A stretch of 64,000 bases of DNA, from assembly GCA_017504405.1 (NCBI GenBank), contig JAFVRG010000011.1:62001-126000 (forward strand). Reading direction: 5' to 3'. Below the pieces are notes generated by a model that was not told where the DNA came from, made no database searches, and worked only from the letters and a program-made list of their open reading frames with translations. Below, piece by piece: positions 52,053-59,944 of the stretch. The position numbers and the translations under genes were made by a program. This DNA comes from Clostridia bacterium. GTDB lineage: Bacteria; Bacillota; Clostridia; Oscillospirales; CAG-272. Each line of letters begins with the position of its first letter. Within the stretch, counting starts at the first letter, position 1.

Positions 52053-52940
52053 TCACACGTTTATTCCCGCAGCACGCATATTTGCGAGCAGGACGTCCTC
52101 ATTTTTCTTTTCCATAGGTGTGAGGGGCAGGCGCAGATAGTTGTCGCAATAGCCCATTGCGCTCATCGCCGCCTTCACGGGTATAGGGTTAACCTCGCAG
52201 AAGAGTGAATCAACGAGAGGTATGTACTTCAACTGCATTTCCCTTGCACCCTTAACGTCGCCGTTAAGGAATTTGTGACACATCTTTGACGTTTCCTTCG
52301 GCAAAAGGTTGGAAAGCACCGAGATAACGCCGATGCCGCCGAGCGACATAATGGGAACTATCTGGTCGTCGTTGCCCGAGTAAACGTCGATTTTGTCACC
52401 GCACAGCTCACAGAGCTTCGCTATCTGCGAGATGTTTCCGCTTGCTTCCTTAATAGCAACTATATTCTTATGGTCTGCAAGGCGTGCGCAGGTTTCGGGC
52501 AAAAGATTGCAGCCTGTTCTGCCGGGCACATTGTAAAGAATACAGGGCTTGGTGCTTGCATCCGCAATAGCGGTGAAGAACTGATAAAGTCCGTTCTGCG
52601 TAGCCTTGTTATAGTATGGAGTAACGAGGAGCATAGCGTCAGCGCCCACCTCGCACGCATATTTTGTCAGCTCGATAGCGTATGCCGCATCGTTTGAGCC
52701 TGTTCCTGCGATAACGGGAACTCTGCCTTTTACCTGCTCAACGCAGAAGCGGATAGCCTCCTTGTGCTCCTCGTCGGTGAGGGTTGAGCCCTCGCCTGTC
52801 GTTCCGACAGCGACTATCGCATCAATTCCCTCGGCAATCTGCCACTCAATGAGGCGAGCAAACTGCTCGTAGTCAATTCCGTTTTCGTTCAAGGGGGTTA
52901 CGATAGCCGTAGCCGCTCCCGTAAATACTGTGTTTTTCAT
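52053..52940 (-). CDS. dapA: 4-Hydroxy-tetrahydrodipicolinate synthase
   Basis: About 295 residues, class I aldolase. FTGAATAIVTPLNENGIDYE, IVAVGTTGEGSTLTDEEHKE (GTTGE), VTPYYNKATQNGLYQFFTAI, CILYNVPGRTGCNLLPET (catalytic Tyr) and NIVAIKEASGNISQI (Schiff-base Lys). It condenses pyruvate and aspartate semialdehyde. The open frame extends 74 codons upstream through the riboswitch, but the ATG at 52,940 is the only start consistent with the family length. First gene of the lysine operon. Confidence 0.96.
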   Translation of the reverse strand: MKNTVFTGAATAIVTPLNENGIDYEQFARLIEWQIAEGIDAIVAVGTTGEGSTLTDEEHKEAIRFCVEQVKGRVPVIAGTGSNDAAYAIELTKYACEVGADAMLLVTPYYNKATQNGLYQFFTAIADASTKPCILYNVPGRTGCNLLPETCARLADHKNIVAIKEASGNISQIAKLCELCGDKIDVYSGNDDQIVPIMSLGGIGVISVLSNLLPKETSKMCHKFLNGDVKGAREMQLKYIPLVDSLFCEVNPIPVKAAMSAMGYCDNYLRLPLTPMEKKNEDVLLANMRAAGINV

Positions 52941-52981
52941 TTTAAATAACCTCTTTTCTTCGATTTGTGACCTATCAAAAC

Positions 52982-53204
52982 AAAAAAGATAGCCAAACGG
53001 GGCTACCTCACGCATCGGCAAATCACAAAATACCGAAATAATGATGGGATAGCTCTCCGCAAGAATGCGACAGCAGGGCGGATATTCTCCGAACTGCCAG
53101 CAGAGCGCCTGCCACAGCGCCCAACTTCGGCACCCTCTCCTTTCCCACACGGCCTCGGCGGTCATTTATGTGCGGTACTGATAGACAGGTGCGCCTCTAC
53201 CTTT
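52982..53204 (-). ncRNA. Lysine riboswitch (L box) with terminator
   Basis: On the minus strand the leader begins GGTAGAGGCGCACC and later has GGAGAGGGTGCCGAAGTTGGGCG, two conserved L-box core blocks. Helical arms CTGTGGCAGGCGC, CTGCTGGCAG and CTGTCGCA follow, then GGAGAGCTATCCC. The terminator GGTAGCC-CCGTTT-GGCTATC (52988-53007) ends in TTTTTT. AGCTATC upstream resembles the terminator 3' arm and can serve the alternative fold. Lysine binding should favour termination and shut off dapA-dapB-ddh-lysA. Confidence 0.88.
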
Positions 53205-53216
53205 TTTTACGCTAAT

Positions 53217-53245
53217 AGTATAGCATAACGCACACGTGTTGTCAA
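53217..53245 (-). promoter_or_regulatory. Sigma-A promoter of the lysine operon
   Basis: TTGACA (53240-53245), 17-base spacer ending TGC, TATACT (53217-53222). Confidence 0.85.
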
Positions 53246-53363
53246 CACTTTTAATTCTTTTTTTGTTTTTTGCTGTATTTTGTGCGTTTTTTACGAATTT
53301 GACATAAAAACAGTTTTTTGCACTATTCGGATAAAATGAATTTTCATTTTACTTGAAAACACG

Positions 53364-53400
53364 AAAATTCCGTATAAACAAAGAATTTATACGGAATTTT
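53364..53400. terminator. Strong hairpin terminator after the D-lactate dehydrogenase gene
   Basis: Perfect 15-base arms AAAATTCCGTATAAA and TTTATACGGAATTTT around CAAAGAA. The rest of the 53,246-53,434 gap is AT-rich with a second small palindrome (AAAATGAA/TTCATTTT near 53334) and no gene. Confidence 0.8.
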
Positions 53401-53434
53401 ACATTTTTCGATATTTTTTGTCATAAACGGATAA

Positions 53435-54412
53435 TCAATTTATTACCACCTTATTGCAGCAGCCACAGCCCGCAATATAGCCCGATATATTTTCAACCGT
53501 TGTCTTTGCTATTGCGGTCAGCGCCTCATCGGTCAAAAATGCCTGATGCGAGGTAACGAGGACGTTTGGCATTGATATAAGCCTTGCGAGCACGTCGTCC
53601 GCAATTATATGCCCCGAATAGTCCTCAAAGAACAAATCGGTCTCCTCCTCGTAGACGTCGAGGCAGGCGGCGCCGATTTTGCGCTCCTTAATTCCCTCGA
53701 GAAGCGCCACAGCATCAACCAGCGCTCCACGTGATGTATTCACTATCACAACGCCTTTTTTCATCTTTGCAATAGAATTTTCATCAATGACGTGATAGGT
53801 TTCGCTATTGAGCGGGCAATGCAGAGAAATTATATCGCTCTCGGAGAATAGCGTATCAAGCGAGGTGTAGGTCACGTCCTCGCAGGCGGGGTATTTATCA
53901 TAGGCGAGAACTCTCATTCCAAAGCCCTTGCATATATCAATAAATGCTTTTCCTATTCTTCCTGTTCCTATGACGCCGACGGTTTTTCCGTAAAAGTCAA
54001 AGCCGGAAAGCCCCGAGAGGCTGAAATTGAAATCACGGGTTCTGTTATACGCCTTATGAATACGGCGCACCGACGTGAGCAGCATAGCCATAGCATGCTC
54101 CGCAACTGCGTGAGGGGAATATGCAGGAACGTGCATTACGCAGATTTTGCCCTCGGCGTGCCTTATATCCACGTTGTTATAGCCTGCGCACCTGAGCGCT
54201 ATAAATTTAACTCCCATACTGCAAAGTCCGTCAATGACCTCGGCATTCGCCGTATCGTTTACGAATATGCACACACCCTCGCAGCCCGCCGCAAGGGGCA
54301 AGGTATCAATGCTGAGCCTCGATTCTAAGAATTTAAATTCTATTCCGTCGTGCTCTACCCTCTCAAACGACTCCTTATCATACGGCTTTGTATCAAAAAA
54401 AGCTATTTTCAT
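53435..54412 (-). CDS. D-2-hydroxyacid dehydrogenase, D-lactate dehydrogenase-like
   Basis: A 325-residue NAD-dependent enzyme close to fermentative LdhA. MKIAFFDTKPYDKESFERV at the N-terminus, IALRCAGYNNVDI (catalytic Arg region), VPAYSPHAVAEHAMAMLLTS, GKTVGVIGTGRIGKAF (NAD site), ISLHCPLNSETYHVI, VIVNTSRGALVDAVALLEGI and VLVTSHQAFLTDEALTAIAK (catalytic His). The C-terminus has an unusual Cys-rich end, AGCGCCNKVVIN. It probably reduces pyruvate to D-lactate during fermentation. The promoter is not clear; 190 bases separate it from the upstream gene. Confidence 0.92.
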   Translation of the reverse strand: MKIAFFDTKPYDKESFERVEHDGIEFKFLESRLSIDTLPLAAGCEGVCIFVNDTANAEVIDGLCSMGVKFIALRCAGYNNVDIRHAEGKICVMHVPAYSPHAVAEHAMAMLLTSVRRIHKAYNRTRDFNFSLSGLSGFDFYGKTVGVIGTGRIGKAFIDICKGFGMRVLAYDKYPACEDVTYTSLDTLFSESDIISLHCPLNSETYHVIDENSIAKMKKGVVIVNTSRGALVDAVALLEGIKERKIGAACLDVYEEETDLFFEDYSGHIIADDVLARLISMPNVLVTSHQAFLTDEALTAIAKTTVENISGYIAGCGCCNKVVIN

Positions 54413-54548
54413 ATTCTACCTCGTTTTTGTATGTTTCTGTTGCTCCCGATTTTTTCTTCCGTCCAAGCACTGCTATCCGTCAATGGCATTACGCCAATGC
54501 CGGCTCTGCTGTTTATTTTACCCATAGCAGTGCAGTTTATAACAAAAA
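54413..54548. other. Leader region upstream of the D-lactate dehydrogenase
   Basis: Contains a long-range inverted repeat, GCACTGCTAT (from about 54467) and ATAGCAGTGC (from about 54525), with a second pair GGCATT/AATGCC inside. No good sigma-A promoter was recognised. A 38-codon frame is open here but has no ribosome binding site. Confidence 0.4.
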
Positions 54549-54586
54549 GTCGGTGCGTATAGCCATACGGCTGTAACGCACCCGAC
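54549..54586. terminator. Terminator of the solute-binding protein gene
   Basis: Long imperfect hairpin: outer arms GTCGG and CCGAC, inner TGCGT/ACGCA and AGCC/GGCT, followed on the minus strand by TTTTTG. Confidence 0.75.
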
Positions 54587-54602
54587 CTTTTAAGTTTTAG
54601 GA

Positions 54603-56180
54603 TTAATCCTTATTCAGATTATTGTACTTCTGAACTGCCGCACTAAGACCGTTTGTCTTATGAGTAACGGCGGTTTCCCATGCACTCGAAAGCTCCGATT
54701 CGCCGCTGGCAACATGCATAAGCAGGGTGAACATAGGTGTAGCCACCTCATCAACGCTGTTCTTTCTTATATGCACGTCAAGCACGTAATCGTCAACTGT
54801 CATATTGTTGTAGAGGATATCGAGCATTGACTTGGTATGAGAGCCGCTACCTGCGGTATCGTATTTAAGTCCGAGACCGTCATTGTAATACTTGATTCTC
54901 GTTGCCTCACTCTTTATCGTGCAGTACTGCCAGAAGGCGGAAAGCTCGGTAAATCTGTCAGAGGTGTTGAATATCGCACCGACGGATGCGTTGTCGTGAA
55001 TGTACGCCTTATATTTATCTGTTTCATTATCAAGCTTCGGGAAGGGAATTGCGTTCTTCGGTATAGAGTCAAATGCTACGTTCTCAAGGTCGTAAAGACG
55101 CATACCCGTAACGAAAAGCGTGTTACCGCCCGCAAATACCGTACGTGCATCAGTAGCAGCTTCAACTGCGAGTGTTCCTCTGTTCTCAACCAACAGCGTC
55201 GCCTTTTCGGCGAGAGTTGAGAATGACGTATTTACCGTCGAGTTGTTGAGGTATTTGAAGTTGCCGTTCTCAGCCGCTATGTAATCAATATCGGCAGAAT
55301 GTACCATTGCCATAGCAATTGCCGCCGCAAATACGTTATTGGTCTTGGAGCCGTAATATACAAGTCCCAGGTTGTCGTTCTCGTCGGTTTTAGAGGGGTC
55401 GCCTGTCGGTCCTGCAGAGAATGCGCTGTCAACAAGCGAATTGAAGTAGTCGTAATCCCACTCGCCACTCGTTATCAGCTCATAGAAGGAATCGGTAGAC
55501 CAGCCTATCGTGGAAAGACGGTTTTCGTTTACGATTATAACGTCGATGCAACGGATTATATCAATGAAATAATCTCCTGCAAGTATAAACTTCTTACCCT
55601 CTGCCATATCAGCTCCGAAGGAAAGCGACTGCATCGTGTCAGCATACCACGACTTATCGGTAAAATCAAAATAGTTTGTTTTTGCCGTCGTGCTGACGTT
55701 TCTGAAAATACCCATCATCATAAGCTCGTAAATAGAGCTGAGCTGATTCGCAACACCGTCGATGGGGTTATCTCTGTCGTGTGCGTCATACCTTGTCTTG
55801 ATAGCCGTCGCAAGGTCCTGCCAGCCCTCAGACATATAGTCGTAATTGATTTGAAGTCCGAGCTTACCCGTTACATAGTCGTTTCTGTTCTTTACCGACA
55901 TAAGGATAGTGTCCTCTGTGTCCACGTTACCCTTATCGTCTGCGCCTGCCATATACTTCGCAACCGAAGCGCCTATGCGCTCGGCGTCCTGACAGTTGGA
56001 CATCGTGATCGTAACGCTCTTGCCGCCGAAGTTAACGCCGTTGAAGCGTTCCTCGCCCGAGCCCGTAACTGCCTGAGGAGGTCCGTCGCCTTCATCCTCA
56101 TCCGAGCACGCCACGAGAGCGCCAAAGCAGAACATAAGAGCAAGCATCAGAGCTAAAAGTCTTAAAAGCTTGTTTTTCAT
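54603..56180 (-). CDS. Orphan extracellular solute-binding lipoprotein
   Basis: About 525 residues. A lipoprotein signal peptide KLLRLLALMLALMFCFGALV ends at the lipobox LVAC (Cys25), then a Ser/Asp/Glu-rich linker. The mature part is a large periplasmic-binding-type fold: SYKAYIHDNASVGAI-like KAYIHDNASVGAIFN, GWSTDSFYELITSGEWDYDY, FAGGNTLFVTGMRLYDLENV. This resembles family 1 (sugar) binding proteins of ABC importers. No permease or ATPase gene is nearby, so its transporter is elsewhere, or it acts alone as a sensor or scaffold. The start is the ATG at 56,180 with AAGGAG; the frame opens nine codons earlier without RBS. Confidence 0.85.
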   Translation of the reverse strand: MKNKLLRLLALMLALMFCFGALVACSDEDEGDGPPQAVTGSGEERFNGVNFGGKSVTITMSNCQDAERIGASVAKYMAGADDKGNVDTEDTILMSVKNRNDYVTGKLGLQINYDYMSEGWQDLATAIKTRYDAHDRDNPIDGVANQLSSIYELMMMGIFRNVSTTAKTNYFDFTDKSWYADTMQSLSFGADMAEGKKFILAGDYFIDIIRCIDVIIVNENRLSTIGWSTDSFYELITSGEWDYDYFNSLVDSAFSAGPTGDPSKTDENDNLGLVYYGSKTNNVFAAAIAMAMVHSADIDYIAAENGNFKYLNNSTVNTSFSTLAEKATLLVENRGTLAVEAATDARTVFAGGNTLFVTGMRLYDLENVAFDSIPKNAIPFPKLDNETDKYKAYIHDNASVGAIFNTSDRFTELSAFWQYCTIKSEATRIKYYNDGLGLKYDTAGSGSHTKSMLDILYNNMTVDDYVLDVHIRKNSVDEVATPMFTLLMHVASGESELSSAWETAVTHKTNGLSAAVQKYNNLNKD

Positions 56181-56211
56181 ATTTTTCTCCTTTTTTAAAT
56201 TTTTCAACTAT

Positions 56212-56240
56212 ATTATATTATATATTTTTTTAAAAGTCAA
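56212..56240 (-). promoter_or_regulatory. Sigma-A promoter of the solute-binding protein
   Basis: TTGACT (56235-56240), 17-base spacer, TATAAT (56212-56217); no TGN extension. Confidence 0.75.
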
Positions 56241-56273
56241 TAGTTAACAGTTATTTCGCATTATACGGATTAA

Positions 56274-56297
56274 AAAAGTCCCCGTGCGGGGACTTTT
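56274..56297. terminator. Terminator of the glmM-nagB operon
   Basis: Perfect arms AAAAGTCCCC and GGGGACTTTT around GTGC, about 25 bases after the nagB stop, with a T-rich minus-strand tail. Confidence 0.85.
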
Positions 56298-56322
56298 AAG
56301 ATTTTAAAGAGACAAAGAGCTA

Positions 56323-57033
56323 TCAGTTCTCGCTGTAAATAACCGTGAGGTCGGGATGAAGCTGAAGAATAGATGCGGGAACGGCGGGGGTTATAGGTCC
56401 GAAAAATGCCTTTTCAACTATATCACGCTTTCCTTTACCGTTGGCAATGAGGAGAACCTTCCTTGCCTTCATTATTGCTCCCATACCCATTGTTACTGCG
56501 GTTTTCGGAACGTCGTCTATCGAAGCAAAGAAGCGTGCGTTTGCCTCAATCGTGGACTCGTCGAGAACTACCTCGTGCGTTTCCTTAGTAAACACACTGT
56601 CGGGCTCGTTGAAGCCTATATGTCCGTCAAGTCCTATACCGAGAAGCTGTAAATCAATACCGCCGAGGCTCTCTATGAGGGCGTCGTATCTCTCGCACTC
56701 TGCCTTCAAATCCTTAGCACAGCCGTTGGGAACCGACGTGTTTTCGGGCTTGATATTTATTTTCGAGAAAAGGTTTGTGTCCATAAAGTAGCGATAGCTC
56801 TGGTCGTTTGTACCGTCAAGACCTACGTACTCGTCGAGATTTACCGAGATAACCTCGGAAAAATCAACGTCGCCGTCACTGCACATTTGGGCAAGACGGG
56901 CATACGCACCGAGAGGTGACGAGCCCGTGGCAAGACCGAGCACCGAGCAGGGCTTCACCGTTACCTGCGAGGCAATTATGCTTGCAGCAATTCTGCTGAG
57001 CTTTTCATAGTTTTCAACCTTAATGAATTTCAT
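56323..57033 (-). CDS. nagB: Glucosamine-6-phosphate deaminase
   Basis: A 236-residue enzyme. VLGLATGSSPLGAYARLAQM (phosphate loop), VISVNLDEYVGLDGTNDQSY (catalytic Asp), MDTNLFSKINI, LLGIGLDGHIGFNEPDSVFT (catalytic Asp-His-Glu) and AVTMGMGAIMKARKVLLIAN are NagB hallmarks. It interconverts glucosamine-6-phosphate and fructose-6-phosphate plus ammonia. Here it follows a GlmM and a GlmU-like gene instead of nagA, so it may run in the amino-sugar-forming direction or balance the pool (inference). It lies 21 bases after the acyltransferase-like gene. Confidence 0.95.
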   Translation of the reverse strand: MKFIKVENYEKLSRIAASIIASQVTVKPCSVLGLATGSSPLGAYARLAQMCSDGDVDFSEVISVNLDEYVGLDGTNDQSYRYFMDTNLFSKINIKPENTSVPNGCAKDLKAECERYDALIESLGGIDLQLLGIGLDGHIGFNEPDSVFTKETHEVVLDESTIEANARFFASIDDVPKTAVTMGMGAIMKARKVLLIANGKGKRDIVEKAFFGPITPAVPASILQLHPDLTVIYSEN

Positions 57034-57054
57034 AATGTTACCTTTCTTTATGAG

Positions 57055-57735
57055 TTATTTAGCGTCGCCGTCATTTTTGCGAACGACTATATTTTCAAGG
57101 GATTTTACGATACAGTCTGACGGGAATACTCCACGCAGAGCTGTCAGGGGGTATACCGACGTTCTCTTGCCTATAACCGTACCCGGATTTAGCACGCAGC
57201 CACAGCCAACGTCTGCGCCGTCGGCGAGTATTCCGCCGATTTTTCTCAGCCCTGTTACATAATTCTCCTCGCCGTGTATGACTACGGGCTTGCCGTCCGA
57301 TTTAAGGTTTGAGCAAATCGAGCCTGCGCCCATATGCGCACGGTTGCCGAGAACCGAATCACCCACGTAATTGTAGTGGGGAACCTGCACTCTGTCGAGC
57401 AGAACGCAGTTTTTCAGCTCGCTCGAATTTCCGATAACGCAATTCTCGCCCGTTATTACCGAGCCACGGATAAACGCACCCGGACGGATTTCGGTTCCGC
57501 TGCCTATTATTGCAGGCGATTCAATAGTTGCCGTTGGGTATATTTTTACGTTCTCGCCAACTAAAACGCCCTCGGATATTTCGGTGTAGCCATCAATTCC
57601 GTTTGCTATGAGAGCCTTGATGTATTCCTTTATTTTAGGGAGCATCTCCCAAGGGTATTCGGAGCCGTCAAAGAGCTCTTTAAGATATGAAACCCGGCAG
57701 TCAAACAGCTCTCGGGTTTTTACCGACTTTTTCAT
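57055..57735 (-). CDS. GlmU C-terminal-like left-handed beta-helix protein
   Basis: A 226-residue protein with an N-terminal helical part (1-55) and hexapeptide repeats from residue 56 (VLVGENVKIYPTATIESPAI, GSGTEIRPGAFIRGSVI, GENCVIGNSSELKNCVL), then GDSVLGNRAHMGAGSICSNL and TVIGKRTSVYPLTALRGVFP. The arrangement resembles the acetyltransferase half of GlmU and related sugar-phosphate acyltransferases. There is no nucleotidyltransferase domain. A possible role is acetylation of glucosamine-1-phosphate made by the adjacent GlmM; this is inference. Its start overlaps the glmM stop by four bases. Confidence 0.8.
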   Translation of the reverse strand: MKKSVKTRELFDCRVSYLKELFDGSEYPWEMLPKIKEYIKALIANGIDGYTEISEGVLVGENVKIYPTATIESPAIIGSGTEIRPGAFIRGSVITGENCVIGNSSELKNCVLLDRVQVPHYNYVGDSVLGNRAHMGAGSICSNLKSDGKPVVIHGEENYVTGLRKIGGILADGADVGCGCVLNPGTVIGKRTSVYPLTALRGVFPSDCIVKSLENIVVRKNDGDAK

Positions 57736-59345
57736 GCTCCGTGTCCCCTTTCGATAACGGTATTCGCTATCATATCGACGAGCTCCTCACAGCGCTCCTC
57801 GCTCTCTACCATAACCCTGATTACAGGCTCGGTACCGCTCTGGCGCAGAAGAACTCTGCCTCTGCCGTTTATGATGCTCTCGGCATCCTTTACAGCCCTC
57901 AGAACCTCGGGGTCGCTGACGGCTGCTGCCTTATCCTTAACTCTTACGCTCTTCATGTGCTGAGGATAGAGCTTTAAGGGCTCTGCGAGCTTCGACAGTG
58001 CGAGCTTCGAGTCGCAGACCTCCTCGGTCATCATAATGGCAGTGAGTATACCGTCGCCTGTGGTAGCGTACTTTTTGAGTATTATATGTCCCGACTGCTC
58101 GCCGCCGAGAGAGTAGTCGTTTTCCTGCATACATTCGTAAACGAAGCGGTCGCCAACCGTCGTTTCGGCGCATTTAATTCCAACCTTGGCAAGGCTATTG
58201 ACGAGTCCGCTGTTCGACATAACGGTTGCAACGACGGTGTCGGAATTGAGTATTCCTCTCGATTTAAGACGCTTGCCGAGTATATAAAGCATAGCGTCGC
58301 CGTCAACCACGTTTCCGTTCTCGTCTACCGCAATACACCTGTCGGCGTCACCGTCGAAGGCAAAGCCGAGGTCGAGGTGCTGCTCCTTGACGAGCTTACA
58401 GAGGTTTTCGATATGAGTTGAGCCGCAGCCCTTGTTAACGTTGAGTCCGTCGGGGTCTGCGCCGACAACGACAGTCTGTGCGCCGAGTGCGCCGAACACT
58501 GCCTTCGCAATCATCCAGGATGCGCCGTTAGCGCAGTCAAGACCTATGCGAAGATGCTTATATGAATGAGATGCAATTGAAATGAGATAGCCGACGTAGC
58601 GGTTTCTGCCCGAGGCATAGTCTACAATGCAGCCTATTCTCTCCCGCTGCGCCAGAGGTAAATCGTCGCCCACAACGCCGAGTGCGCCGAGATTTCCGTC
58701 GATATAGTCCTCAATATAGGCGGTGGTTGCATCATCGAGCTTCTCACCGTAACGGTTGATTACCTTAATTCCGTTATCCTGAAAGGGATTGTGCGATGCG
58801 GTTATCATAATACCGCAATCAAATTCGTCCTGACGTGTTACGTAGGAAACGCTGGGGGTTGTCGTTACGTGAAGCATATACGCATCAGCACCCGAAGCGG
58901 TTATTCCCGCAACTATCGAGTATTCGAGCATATAGCTTGAACGCCTGGTGTCCTTTCCTATAACTATACGGGGACGGTAGCCCGCCTTCGTACAGCCCGA
59001 GAGAGCCGAGGAATAATACCAGCCGAGAAACCTACCCACCTTATATGCGTGCATAGAGGTCAAATCAGCATTCGCCTCGCCACGGAAGCCGTCGGTACCG
59101 AAATACTTATTTCCCTTTTTCTCGCTCTCACCCGTACGGGCAAGCTCCACCTTATCCTTGAGCAAATCATCAGCGGAAACCGAAAACAGCTCGCACAGCA
59201 AAAGAACCTTATCAATCTGAGGAAGTGCCTGGTCCATCTCCCACTTTGACACGGACTGACGGGATACCGATATTTTATCCGCCAGCTCCTCCTGTGACAT
59301 ACCTGCCGCCGAGCGAAGGCTGTAAATCTTCTCACCTATGGTCAT
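57732..59345 (-). CDS. glmM: XRE helix-turn-helix domain fused to phosphoglucosamine mutase
   Basis: A continuous 537-residue frame. Residues 7-61 are a typical XRE HTH: IYSLRSAAGMSQEELADKIS, VSRQSVSKWEMDQALPQIDK and LCELFSVSADDLL. A charged linker (65-79) leads into a full GlmM: TDGFRG (84-89), the phosphoserine loop TASHNP (182-187, Ser184), metal loop DGDADR (331-336), GGEQSGH (414-420) and RQSGTEP (501-507). It interconverts GlcN-6-P and GlcN-1-P for UDP-GlcNAc. A DNA-binding domain on this enzyme is unusual and suggests the mutase also works as a regulator, perhaps of its own promoter. First gene of a three-gene amino-sugar operon. Confidence 0.94.
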   Translation of the reverse strand: MTIGEKIYSLRSAAGMSQEELADKISVSRQSVSKWEMDQALPQIDKVLLLCELFSVSADDLLKDKVELARTGESEKKGNKYFGTDGFRGEANADLTSMHAYKVGRFLGWYYSSALSGCTKAGYRPRIVIGKDTRRSSYMLEYSIVAGITASGADAYMLHVTTTPSVSYVTRQDEFDCGIMITASHNPFQDNGIKVINRYGEKLDDATTAYIEDYIDGNLGALGVVGDDLPLAQRERIGCIVDYASGRNRYVGYLISIASHSYKHLRIGLDCANGASWMIAKAVFGALGAQTVVVGADPDGLNVNKGCGSTHIENLCKLVKEQHLDLGFAFDGDADRCIAVDENGNVVDGDAMLYILGKRLKSRGILNSDTVVATVMSNSGLVNSLAKVGIKCAETTVGDRFVYECMQENDYSLGGEQSGHIILKKYATTGDGILTAIMMTEEVCDSKLALSKLAEPLKLYPQHMKSVRVKDKAAAVSDPEVLRAVKDAESIINGRGRVLLRQSGTEPVIRVMVESEERCEELVDMIANTVIERGHGA

Positions 59346-59363
59346 ACGCTATCTCCTTTTAAA

Positions 59364-59395
59364 GTTAATAATCGTGATACTATTATTATATTAAC
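59364..59395. promoter_or_regulatory. Candidate operator overlapping the glmM promoter
   Basis: GTTAATA (59364-59370) and TATTAAC (59389-59395) arms with AATAAT/ATTATT inside, covering the -10 box and the predicted start. Suitable place for autoregulation by the HTH-GlmM protein; AT-rich, so partly expected by chance. Confidence 0.45.
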
Positions 59396-59416
59396 ACACA
59401 CAAAAGAGAATATCAA
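59388..59416 (-). promoter_or_regulatory. Sigma-A promoter of the HTH-glmM operon
   Basis: TTGATA (59411-59416), 17-base spacer ending TGT, TAATAT (59388-59393). Confidence 0.7.
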
Positions 59417-59581
59417 GCAAGTTTGGTTGATTTTTTTGCAACCAGTAGTTGCTAAAAGGCGAAAAACGGCGTTTTTTCACTCTTTTTATCGGGTTTTTGC
59501 GTATTTTTTTGTAAATTTTTGTTTCCAAAAACTATTTTTTCGGCTGAGTGTCCAAAAAAACGAACGCAAGACAAATAATTG

Positions 59582-59610
59582 TTGACTTGTATCTTTTTGT
59601 GTGCTATACT
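59582..59610 (+). promoter_or_regulatory. Sigma-A promoter of the small membrane protein and DUF4886 pair
   Basis: TTGACT (59582-59587), 17-base spacer ending TGC, TATACT (59605-59610). Confidence 0.8.
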
Positions 59611-59641
59611 GTTTTCAAGGTTTTAAACAGCGAGGTTTGTT

Positions 59642-59944
59642 ATGGCGGAAATTTTAGAAATCACAATGCTCATTTGCTTCGGCTTTTCATGGCCGATGAA
59701 CGTAATCAAGTCCTACAAGGCACGCACCACCAAGGGAAAAAGCATTGTCTTCATAATTTTGATTTTAGTCGGATACGTAGCAGGGGTTGCATCAAAATTT
59801 ACAAACGAGGCGTATATGTCGGCAATCGGTGAGAAATGGTACGTTTTATTCTTCTATTTTCTCAATTTCTCAATGGTTTTCTGCGATTTACTGCTTTACG
59901 TGAGAAATTACCGACTTGACAGGAAGGAAACTCAGAATGCTTAA
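59642..59944 (+). CDS. Small PQ-loop/SemiSWEET-like membrane protein
   Basis: A 100-residue protein with three predicted membrane spans (about 5-24, 38-52 and 68-88). FGFSWPMNVIKSYKARTTKG has the shape of a PQ-loop repeat, with WP in place of PQ, and the Lys/Thr-rich loop after TM1 is typical of SemiSWEET-type half transporters. YFLNFSMVFCDLLLYVRN forms the last span. SemiSWEETs work as dimers that move sugars; the function here is not proved. Its stop overlaps the start of the next gene, so the two are coupled. Confidence 0.7.
   Translation: MAEILEITMLICFGFSWPMNVIKSYKARTTKGKSIVFIILILVGYVAGVASKFTNEAYMSAIGEKWYVLFFYFLNFSMVFCDLLLYVRNYRLDRKETQNA

Noticed and set aside
52941-53165. N-terminal extension of DapA by 74 residues
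   Set aside because: It reads through the lysine riboswitch and its terminator, and the family starts at the ATG at 52,940.
53353-53556. 67-residue plus-strand frame near the ldh terminator
   Set aside because: Runs through a strong hairpin and into the ldh gene on the opposite strand; no promoter or ribosome binding site.
54413-54530. 38-codon minus-strand frame before the D-lactate dehydrogenase
   Set aside because: No ribosome binding site and it spans the inverted repeat; kept only as part of the leader description.
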